Assembly (NCBI RefSeq): GCF_001306915.1
Contig: NZ_LJTC01000001.1
Coordinates: 263 to 64,262, forward strand
From: Pseudoalteromonas lipolytica
GTDB taxonomy: Bacteria; Pseudomonadota; Gammaproteobacteria; Enterobacterales; Alteromonadaceae
Reading direction: 5' to 3'
DNA: 64,000 bases
This document shows positions 56,290 to 64,000 of the stretch, in pieces; positions within the stretch are counted from its first letter, which is position 1, and the number at the start of each line of letters is the position of its first letter. The notes under the pieces are model-generated. The model saw nothing but the letters and a program-made list of their open reading frames with translations, made no database searches and was not told where the DNA came from. Both the position numbers and the translations under genes were made by a program.

Positions 56290-56316
56290 AAAACCCCGCC
56301 TTTGCGGGGTTTTTTG
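56290..56316 (+). terminator. rplU-rpmA terminator
   Basis: AAAACCCCGC and GCGGGGTTTT form the stem, followed by TT. It lies 17 nt after rpmA. Confidence 0.92.
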
Positions 56317-56344
56317 TTTTAAGGCACATAATAGTGCGTATAAA

Positions 56345-56391
56345 TATATACCTAAGCTAAGCCTGCAATCAGAAGGGCTTAGGTATATAAT
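56345..56391 (+). promoter_or_regulatory. cgtA promoter overlapped by a long inverted repeat
   Basis: TATATACCTAAGC (56345-56357) and GCTTAGGTATATA (56377-56389) form a perfect 13-bp inverted repeat with a 19-nt centre. The right arm contains most of a consensus TATAAT (56386-56391), with CTGCAA 17 bp upstream. The palindrome looks like an operator or a DNA-bend site controlling cgtA separately from rplU-rpmA. Confidence 0.6.
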
Positions 56392-56421
56392 AGAGTTATT
56401 AACAAGCCAATCTTAAAGTGA

Positions 56422-57582
<1,161 letters not shown>

Positions 57583-57594
57583 AATTTAAAACTG

Positions 57595-57617
57595 AAAAGG
57601 AGCCATGCGCTCCTTTT
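57595..57617 (+). terminator. cgtA terminator
   Basis: AAAAGGAGC and GCTCCTTTT form a stem around ATGC-type loop bases, followed by TT. Confidence 0.88.
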
Positions 57618-57649
57618 TTATTAATAAGAAAAAAGTATTAAGGTTTAGT

Positions 57650-58141
57650 GTGAAAATTTCAATGATTGCTGCGATGGCAAATAACCGAGTAATTGGCCAA
57701 GACAACCAAATGCCATGGCATTTACCCGCCGATCTGCAACACTTTAAAAAAGTAACCATGGCAAAGCCTGTGATCATGGGCCGTAAAACATTTGAATCAA
57801 TAGGTCGGCCTTTACCGGGTCGTCAAAATATTATTATCACGCGTAATGCTGATTACACAGCTGAAGGTATTGAGGTGGTTACTTCACCAGAGGCTGCGCT
57901 GGAATTGGTTGCTGATGTTGAAGAAGTAATGATTATTGGTGGCGGAAATATATACGAACAATTCCTGTCTCAAGCAGATCGTCTATACTTAACTTTTATC
58001 GACCTTGAAGTGGAAGGTGATACGCAGTTCCCAGATTACGAAAGTGTTGCTAATTGGACAGTTGCCGAGCAAGAAAAGCATCAGCCTGATAACAAAAACC
58101 CTCACTCGTATACTTTTGTAACCCTGTACAAAAATTCGTAA
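57650..58141 (+). CDS. folA: dihydrofolate reductase
   Basis: A 163-residue NADPH-dependent enzyme, the trimethoprim target. It has ISMIAAMANNRVIGQDNQMP with the Met20-type loop, WHLPADLQHFK, VIMGRKTFESIG and MIIGGGNIYEQFL. The frame runs back to 57605, but that start lies inside the cgtA terminator. GTG at 57650 has AAGG 6 nt upstream and gives the usual length. Asp27 of E. coli (the substrate-binding acid) corresponds to the Asp in LPADLQ. Confidence 0.95.
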   Translation: MKISMIAAMANNRVIGQDNQMPWHLPADLQHFKKVTMAKPVIMGRKTFESIGRPLPGRQNIIITRNADYTAEGIEVVTSPEAALELVADVEEVMIIGGGNIYEQFLSQADRLYLTFIDLEVEGDTQFPDYESVANWTVAEQEKHQPDNKNPHSYTFVTLYKNS

Positions 58142-58220
58142 CATTATTGCGGTAAAATTAATTAGTTGGTACAATATTACACAATCTTGGTAAGAAAAAA
58201 GTATTACATAAGGGCAAAAT

Positions 58221-58598
58221 ATGATGAAGTTACCAAATATGTTACTTGCAGCGGCTGTTGTATCAGCGTCAGTTGCGTATACAGCACCAGCAAAAGCTGA
58301 TGATCAATTAGCGGTTTCTATCTGTGAATATATCGCAGCTGATGATAAAAACCGTTTGCGTAGTAAGCTTAAAAGCTCACGTGTGAAAATTCGTAACATT
58401 TTTGATGCTGTGAAATGCAATGGCAATAACATGCTTCGTCATGCAATCGAAAGCGGCGCGGCAGATACTGGTGAGTATATTGTTAAGAACTTATCAAAAA
58501 GCTCTTTAGAAGATGGTGCTGATATTGCTTGGGCTGAGTCGAACGGTCACGGTGGTTCACCACTAATCGCTGTTATTAAAGACCGCGCAGGCCTTTAA
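58221..58598 (+). CDS. DUF3718 domain-containing exported protein
   Basis: A 125-residue protein with a signal peptide (about 1-26, AKA|DD) and one DUF3718 domain: SICEYIAADDKNRLRSKL and the paired cysteines Cys34 and Cys73 in VKCNGNNMLRHA. These families are widespread in Alteromonadales, often as small exported proteins of unknown function. AAGGG precedes the tandem ATGATG start. It is followed by a terminator and appears to be monocistronic. Confidence 0.85.
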   Translation: MMKLPNMLLAAAVVSASVAYTAPAKADDQLAVSICEYIAADDKNRLRSKLKSSRVKIRNIFDAVKCNGNNMLRHAIESGAADTGEYIVKNLSKSSLEDGADIAWAESNGHGGSPLIAVIKDRAGL

Positions 58599-58621
58599 TT
58601 TAAGCGCCAAAAGAATATAAG

Positions 58622-58648
58622 AAACCGCACTCGTTGCGGTTTTTTTGT
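58622..58648 (+). terminator. terminator after the DUF3718 gene
   Basis: AAACCGCA and TGCGGTTT form a stem with a CTCGT loop, followed by a run of T. Confidence 0.88.
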
Positions 58649-58744
58649 GCCTGTAAGGTAAGTAACTTGTTGAGAATCTCTCGTTTATTAAAAACTGGAA
58701 GCTTCTAAAGTTGAAGCCTTCCAGTTTGAGGCATTTACTGCTTG

Positions 58745-59713
58745 TTATTTATGGTAGCTTAAACAGGTTTCTACTTCGTTCTTCGAACCTAAGATCACCG
58801 CCACACGTTGGTGAATAGCGTCAGGTTGAATGTCCATGATGCGCTCAGTGCCTGTAGAAGCTATGCCGCCAGCTTGTTCGATTAACATTGCCATTGGATT
58901 TGCTTCGTATAATAAACGTAATTTGTTAGGTTTATTTGGATCTTTCGTGTCGGTTGGGTAAGTAAAAATACCACCACGGCATAATACACGGTGCACATCA
59001 CCCACCATTGCAGCAATCCAGCGCATGTTGAAGTTACGACCACGTGGGCCTGTGACACCAGCAATTAAGTCATTGATGTAATTTTGCATCGCAGGTTGCC
59101 AATGGCGTTGGTTTGAAGCATTGATAGCAAATTCGCTGGTCTCTTCAGGTACGCTTGCAAAATCTTGTGTTAATAAGAAGGTACCGTGCGTTTTATCTAA
59201 GGTGAAAAAGCGTGTGCCCTTGCCGGTTGTTAACGCCAGCACGGTTGATGGGCCATATAATACATAACCCGCTGCAACTTGGTTTTTACCCGGTTGCATA
59301 AAAATACTAGGATCAGCTGGATCTGAACCTTCAGGCGCCGCCATAATTGAGAAAATCGTACCAACGAGTGAGTTGATATCAGTATTTGATGAGCCATCAA
59401 GTGGGTCGAATGCAACAATGTAGTTGGCATCTGGATTACCCGCAACGGTGAAGTCTTCTTCTTCAGAGGCAATGGCTTTTACGTAGCCCGATTCTAATAA
59501 AATATCTTTTAAAAGTTGATTAGTTAGAACATCGAGTTTTTTCTGAGTTTCACCCTGAATGTTTTCGTCTAGGGTTGAGCCTAATACGCCAGATAGGGCG
59601 CCTTGACCAACACGAAATGAAATTTCTTTACATGCCGCAAGTACCGTTCTGATCAATGAGATCAGTTCACGAGGGCAACCATCTTCTAACAATACCGGTG
59701 GGAGTCTACGCAT
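58745..59713 (-). CDS. fbp: fructose-1,6-bisphosphatase class I
   Basis: A 322-residue gluconeogenic phosphatase. The metal-binding segment is [13 protein letters not shown] near residue 115, with EEED near 83; the substrate segment GGIFTYPTD is near 255 and [16 protein letters not shown] near 275. It is monocistronic, divergent from the metalloprotease gene. Confidence 0.97.
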   Translation of the reverse strand: MRRLPPVLLEDGCPRELISLIRTVLAACKEISFRVGQGALSGVLGSTLDENIQGETQKKLDVLTNQLLKDILLESGYVKAIASEEEDFTVAGNPDANYIVAFDPLDGSSNTDINSLVGTIFSIMAAPEGSDPADPSIFMQPGKNQVAAGYVLYGPSTVLALTTGKGTRFFTLDKTHGTFLLTQDFASVPEETSEFAINASNQRHWQPAMQNYINDLIAGVTGPRGRNFNMRWIAAMVGDVHRVLCRGGIFTYPTDTKDPNKPNKLRLLYEANPMAMLIEQAGGIASTGTERIMDIQPDAIHQRVAVILGSKNEVETCLSYHK

Positions 59714-59873
59714 TCTATTTTCCTGATAACGTTGTAGCCAGACATTTTTAGTGTGAGAGAGAATGTCTTAGCAAGCGCTGAATTTCGTCTTAAATAGCTG
59801 ATTTTTATAAACGGTACTTTATACTGCTTAATACCTATACAGTATTTAAAACGCGAATAACAAAGATAAGATT

Positions 59874-62303
59874 ATGCAAAAAATACCATTACTACGATAT
59901 CTGCTCTTAGCTGTGCTACTTACTATGATAACTCAAGCACACGCAGCAATTAAGTCTATAAATGATTTTACTGAAAAAATGACTCATTTTTCAGGCTATT
60001 TTTCATTTTACTACGACACAGAAAACGGCAAATTGTATCTTCAAGTGGATAAACTCGAGCAACAATTTTTACTACAACAAAGCCTACCTTACGGTGTTGG
60101 TTCAAATGATATTGGCTTAGATCGCGGTCAGTTAGGTGACACACATTTAGTACAGTTTGAGCGTTTTGGCGATAAGGTAATGCTAAGAGCCATCAATACA
60201 TATTACCGCGCTAATACTAATAACCTTGCGGAACAACAAAGTATTAAAGAGGCGTTCGCATCGAGTATTTTAGCGGGTTTTGGTGTTGTAGCTCAGTCAG
60301 ATACTGCGGTACTTGTGGATTACACCCCTTATTTATTAAGCGATGTTCATGGTGTAAGCCGTCGTTTATCGGCAACCGGGCAGGGAAGTTTTAGTCTAGA
60401 TAGTAACCGCAGTGCGGTATATTTAGCACGTTCAAAAGCGTTTGAAAAAAATACAGAATTAGAAGCCGTACTTACTTTTCAAGGTAATAACCCAGGAAAG
60501 TATGTACGCCAAGTGAGCGCAGACCCTTATGCGCTGACAGTACATATGCATCACTCATTAATTGAATTACCTGATGATAACTACACCCCGCGCAAGTTCC
60601 ACCCTCAAGCAGGTTTTTGGAGCATTGAGCACAAAGATTATGCGGCAGCGCTGGGTGAGTCTATGTATGTGCGTTACATCCCGCGTCATCGTTTAGCAAA
60701 AAAAGATCCGAGCCTGCCAATCAGCGAGCCCGTTGAACCGATTGTTTATTACTTAGATCCGGGCGTACCAGAGCCAGTTAAAACAGCGTTACTTGATGGT
60801 GCTAAATGGTGGAATGATGCCTTTAATGCAGCAGGTTATAAGAGCGCATTTATCGTTAAAGTGCTCCCTGATGATGCCGACCCTATGGATATACGCTACA
60901 ACGTAATTCAATGGGTGCACCGTGCAACCCGTGGTTGGTCGTATGGCAGTTCAGTGATTGACCCTCGAACTGGCGAAATTATCAAAGGCCATGTGACACT
61001 CGGGTCACTGCGTGTTCGTCAAGATATCCTAATTGCAGAAGCATTAGCAGCTCCCTATTTTGAAGGCAATGAAGTGGCTAAGCGTTTACAAGCCATGGCG
61101 CTTGATCGTATTCGTCAATTAAGCGCTCATGAAGTAGGGCATACTTTAGGTATTTCGCATAACTTTGCAGCGTCAGTGGCAGACAGAGCTTCTGTGATGG
61201 ATTATCCACACCCACTACTGAGCTTCAATGAGCAAGGTAAATTAGATGTAAGTCGAGGCTATGCTGCTGGCATGGGCGTGTGGGATACCCAAGTTATTAA
61301 ATATGGTTATAGCGATTTCACTAATCAAGATGAAGCACAGCAATTGGCTGCTATTTTAGCCGAGAACAAAAGCAAAGGGTTGGAGTTTATCTCAGACAGT
61401 GATGCCCGCGCTCAAGGGGGCGCTCACCCAACTGGGCATTTATGGGATAACGGCAGTTCACCGAGTGATGAGCTTATGCGGGTACTAGATGTTCGTAAAC
61501 AAGCGCTGACGAGCTTTGGTATCGAAAACATCAAAACGGGCACAGCTTTATCACAACTAGAAGAAATGCTGGTGCCACTTTATTTGTTCCACCGCTATCA
61601 AGTTGAAGCGGCGGTTAAATTAATTGCCGGTGTAAATTACGAATACGAAGTTCGTGATGGTTCACAACCAAAAGGGGCGCAGGTTGTGGCAAAGCAAACA
61701 CAACAAGCGGCAGTGGATGCCGTACTTGCGACATTAAAAGCTGAAAACCTTGTTTTACCTGAGTCGGTATTAGCGCTTATTCCACCAAAAGCGTATGGTG
61801 AATCAAAATCACGGGAGAGTATTGTTGGTCGTACAGGACTAACGCTTGATGCGATGGCGCTGCCTGAGGTTGCTGCAGCACATAGCTTGAGCCTACTTTT
61901 TAATAGCCAACGCATTAACCGTTTAGCACAGCAGCAAGCACGAAGCGATGCATTTTATGGTTTAGATGCGCTATTAGCACAAACTTATCAGCAAGTTTTT
62001 GAGCAAAAAATTGCTTCAGGGATGGCAGGTAAAATTAGCCAACGTGTGCAGCTTTTAACGGCGAAACAATTTGCTGACCTAGTCGCAAGCAATGAGGTGG
62101 CACCCGAAGTACAAGCTCAGCTTCGTTACTACTTAGCTAAACTTGCAAAGAGTTACCAGCAAGAATCAATGCTAGGCAGTGCATCCGTTGGTAATAGTGC
62201 ATTTAAGCAATACTTAAACGAGCAAATCAGTCACTTTTTAGAAAACGGTGAATGGCCTGCAAACTTTAAAGTGTTACCAATGCCACCGGGTTCGCCAATT
62301 TAA
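59874..62303 (+). CDS. exported zinc metalloprotease (DUF5117/DUF4953 type)
   Basis: An 809-residue exported protein: signal peptide (about 1-24, AHA|AI), a DUF5118/DUF5117-like N-terminal part with YFSFYYDTENGKLYLQVD and VQFERFGDKVMLR, and a metzincin-like catalytic site HEVGHTLGISHNF near residue 420 (HExxHxxGxxH) followed by the Met-turn candidate SVMDYPHP. Relatives are common in Bacteroidetes, Alteromonadales and Xanthomonadales. The substrates are unknown. Fold and zinc site are clear; the biological role is not. It is divergent from fbp. Confidence 0.88.
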   Translation: MQKIPLLRYLLLAVLLTMITQAHAAIKSINDFTEKMTHFSGYFSFYYDTENGKLYLQVDKLEQQFLLQQSLPYGVGSNDIGLDRGQLGDTHLVQFERFGDKVMLRAINTYYRANTNNLAEQQSIKEAFASSILAGFGVVAQSDTAVLVDYTPYLLSDVHGVSRRLSATGQGSFSLDSNRSAVYLARSKAFEKNTELEAVLTFQGNNPGKYVRQVSADPYALTVHMHHSLIELPDDNYTPRKFHPQAGFWSIEHKDYAAALGESMYVRYIPRHRLAKKDPSLPISEPVEPIVYYLDPGVPEPVKTALLDGAKWWNDAFNAAGYKSAFIVKVLPDDADPMDIRYNVIQWVHRATRGWSYGSSVIDPRTGEIIKGHVTLGSLRVRQDILIAEALAAPYFEGNEVAKRLQAMALDRIRQLSAHEVGHTLGISHNFAASVADRASVMDYPHPLLSFNEQGKLDVSRGYAAGMGVWDTQVIKYGYSDFTNQDEAQQLAAILAENKSKGLEFISDSDARAQGGAHPTGHLWDNGSSPSDELMRVLDVRKQALTSFGIENIKTGTALSQLEEMLVPLYLFHRYQVEAAVKLIAGVNYEYEVRDGSQPKGAQVVAKQTQQAAVDAVLATLKAENLVLPESVLALIPPKAYGESKSRESIVGRTGLTLDAMALPEVAAAHSLSLLFNSQRINRLAQQQARSDAFYGLDALLAQTYQQVFEQKIASGMAGKISQRVQLLTAKQFADLVASNEVAPEVQAQLRYYLAKLAKSYQQESMLGSASVGNSAFKQYLNEQISHFLENGEWPANFKVLPMPPGSPI

Positions 62304-62319
62304 CTCACCTTTCTTTTAA

Positions 62320-62345
62320 GGCGCCTAGCATAGCTAGGCGTTTTA
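62320..62345 (+). terminator. terminator after the metalloprotease gene
   Basis: GCGCCTAGC and GCTAGGCG form the stem with a short ATA loop, followed by TTTTAC. Confidence 0.82.
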
Positions 62346-62408
62346 CTTGCATAAAATTGGATATTTGCTAATCTAGCGGCCTTCCTTTTTTGTCTTTTTG
62401 AGGTGTAT

Positions 62409-63191
62409 ATGGCGTTCTTTTCTCGCTCGTTGTTAGCAGCGGCCATTACATTCTCTAGCTTTTCCAGTTACGCAACCCTAGAAAAAAAACAATGCGATGT
62501 AGAGCTAAGCCATGGCTTAATCATCACTGATGATGTCATTCGTATTGTTGATAAAGGTCAAACTCGCGTACAAATCAACAACGATAACCAATTGTTTATA
62601 AGAGGTTATTGGGTTGATTTAAGCCCAGATGAAAGCAAAGTTGTAGAGCAGTTCAGCCGCGGTATCAGGCAAACAGTCCCTGAACTTGTTGACTTGGCGA
62701 CCGATGGTGTAAACCTTGGCTTAAGTGCCATCGAGCAAGTTGTTGAGGGCATGTCAGACAAAGAGCCCGAAGTACTAAAAACTCAGCTGCAATATGTTGA
62801 GCGTGCGCTGATGGATAAATTTAAGCGTGGTGATGACTTTTTCTTTATTGCTCCGCAGTCGCTGTCGAAAATAGATGACTTTTTTACCAAAGAAATCAGC
62901 CAAAAAATTCACTCTGCAGTGCATGGCTCACTTGGCGCTATTTTAGTCTCGTTAGGCGATGCTTTTAAATCGCGCGAAGGTAACATCGAAGACCGTATCA
63001 ATGATATGGGGCAGCGTATGGATATCATCTCAAAAGAAATTGATAAATCACTACAAAAGAAAGCAGAGCAATTAGAGATGAAAGCCTCAGAATACTGTGA
63101 GTGTTTGAACTCATTAGATGTCACCGAATCGCGCTTACAACAAATGGTGCCTGGTATGGCCGATTTTGATTTGGTACAAATAAAGTCTTAA
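62409..63191 (+). CDS. DUF2884 family exported protein (YggN-like)
   Basis: A 260-residue exported protein of the YggN/DUF2884 family. It has a signal peptide (about 1-20, SSYA|TL), an N-terminal CDVELSHGLIITDD block and a long helical C-terminal part. The frame is open from a GTG at 62403, but GAGG is 5 nt before the ATG at 62409. The function is unknown. Cysteines are present near residues 27 and 239-241 (CEC). It is followed by a strong terminator. Confidence 0.83.
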   Translation: MAFFSRSLLAAAITFSSFSSYATLEKKQCDVELSHGLIITDDVIRIVDKGQTRVQINNDNQLFIRGYWVDLSPDESKVVEQFSRGIRQTVPELVDLATDGVNLGLSAIEQVVEGMSDKEPEVLKTQLQYVERALMDKFKRGDDFFFIAPQSLSKIDDFFTKEISQKIHSAVHGSLGAILVSLGDAFKSREGNIEDRINDMGQRMDIISKEIDKSLQKKAEQLEMKASEYCECLNSLDVTESRLQQMVPGMADFDLVQIKS

Positions 63192-63202
63192 TGCGAATTT
63201 AA

Positions 63203-63241
63203 AACGAAAAAGCCCAGCAACTGCTGGGCTTTTTCGTTTTT
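63203..63241. terminator. bidirectional terminator
   Basis: A nearly perfect 17-bp inverted repeat around AAAAAGCCCAGCA / TGCTGGGCTTTTT with runs on both strands. It serves the convergent YggN-like and chemoreceptor genes. Confidence 0.92.
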
Positions 63242-63253
63242 AGTTGATTTAAA

Positions 63254-64000
63254 TTAACTGAATTTAGCGGTTTCAGTTTCTAAATTGCTAGTAAGACCTT
63301 TGATCAAATCAGTTGCTGTATGGGCCTGATTTGATACATCAGCCGTTTGTGAAGCCGTGTCTGAGATAGTTACGATGCGCTTGGCGGTGTCTTCACCTGC
63401 ATCAAGTTGCTCTTTTGCAGCAATGGCTATTTGATGGCTCATTTGTGCAATTGCGCTGAGTGAGCTGGCAACGCGTTTTAGCTCTTCATTGGCTTTAGTC
63501 GACTTTTCAACGGTTTGTTCACTGGTACTAATGCTAAGCGAAACCGATGACTTGGCATCTTGGGTTGCAGCTTGTAGTTTGCCAATCATATTGCGGATTT
63601 CTTCAGTGCTGGTCTGTGTGCGCTGGGCAAGCCCACGAACTTCATCAGCAACTACTGCAAAACCTCGTCCTTGCTCGCCTGCACGGGCAGCTTCTATCGC
63701 CGCATTAAGCGCAAGTAAGTTCGTTTGTTCGGCAATACCTTGAATAACACTGAGCACATTTGCGATGTTATTTACCTCATCATCAAGCACTTGAATGTTA
63801 TTACCAGCGCTGTCAATTTGCTGCTCTAAAAGCGCGATGGTATCAGCAGCCTCGCTGGTTAAGTGGCTGGCACTTTGACCTTGTTGCTCAGCTTCTTGCA
63901 CTGAGTAAGCCGCTTGTTCAGCATGTTCTACAACGGTTTGCGCTGAGGCTGTTAACTCGGTAATTGCTGAAGCTACCATTTGAGTTTCTTCGTTTAGGCT
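63254..64000 (-). CDS. methyl-accepting chemotaxis protein, C-terminal part (runs off the window)
   Basis: The visible 248 codons encode the cytoplasmic MCP signalling domain, including the hairpin-tip motif [20 protein letters not shown] and [17 protein letters not shown]. The reading frame continues to the window edge without a stop ([13 protein letters not shown] near 63960-64000), so the sensor, membrane and HAMP parts lie beyond 64000. The start codon is not in the window. The ligand is unknown. Confidence 0.92.
   Translation of the reverse strand, partial: SLNEETQMVASAITELTASAQTVVEHAEQAAYSVQEAEQQGQSASHLTSEAADTIALLEQQIDSAGNNIQVLDDEVNNIANVLSVIQGIAEQTNLLALNAAIEAARAGEQGRGFAVVADEVRGLAQRTQTSTEEIRNMIGKLQAATQDAKSSVSLSISTSEQTVEKSTKANEELKRVASSLSAIAQMSHQIAIAAKEQLDAGEDTAKRIVTISDTASQTADVSNQAHTATDLIKGLTSNLETETAKFS

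Overview
The window looks like a chromosome segment of a marine gammaproteobacterium of the Alteromonadales, most probably Pseudoalteromonas. The evidence is the E. coli/Vibrio-like 5S rRNA, the moderately AT-rich composition, and gammaproteobacterial gene orders: yibN-grxC-secB-gpsA divergent from gpmI-envC-yibQ; cpxRA divergent from cpxP; nadC/ampDE/pdhR-aceEF-lpd; lptD-surA-pdxA-rsmA-apaG-apaH divergent from amgK-murU-djlA; argR/mdh; ispB/rplU-rpmA-cgtA. The genus is an inference from gene order and protein character; no database search was run.

Layout. 1-800: the end of an rRNA operon (5S plus terminator), then a gene-free stretch with short repeats and one copy of a 160-bp MITE-like hairpin element. 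802-8037: cell-envelope and redox housekeeping genes in two divergent operons. 8112-12495: a c-di-GMP signalling protein, trmL, fieF and a lysophospholipase-like hydrolase. 12496-15271: the Cpx envelope-stress system with CpxR boxes in the divergent promoter. 15332-22216: a type IV pilus locus in the unusual order pilA-tfpO-pilC-pilD-coaE-pilB-yacG. The pilin ends in a C-terminal serine and is followed by an O-antigen-ligase-family gene, which predicts pilin glycosylation of the Pseudomonas aeruginosa TfpO type. 22708-32554: nadC, ampDE and the pyruvate dehydrogenase operon with its PdhR regulator and operators. 32744-44126: a chemoreceptor, then the LptD/SurA outer-membrane assembly cluster and the divergent MurNAc/GlcNAc-recycling genes amgK-murU with djlA. 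44109-46917: a DUF3530 protein, rluA, a small zinc-ribbon membrane protein and tapT.

46918-47873 has no protein gene. It holds the second MITE copy and, on the minus strand, what I read as a CsrB/CsrC-type regulatory RNA: about 26 GGA motifs, several in hairpin loops, a strong terminator, a TATAAT -10, and a distal GacA/UvrY-like upstream site. 47874-52591 is a ferric-iron ABC importer (Fur-like box upstream) followed by a DyP-family protein whose predicted distal haem-pocket residues are all replaced. The remainder (52588-64000) is housekeeping: argR, mdh, ispB, rplU-rpmA-cgtA, folA and fbp, plus a DUF3718 protein, a large metzincin-like metalloprotease, a YggN-like protein and the C-terminal part of a second chemoreceptor.

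The most rewarding items are the CsrB-like RNA with its upstream activator site, the PilA/TfpO pair, the altered DyP-like protein beside iron uptake, and the full-length-palindrome MITE pair. I saw no CRISPR array, prophage, transposase or defence island.
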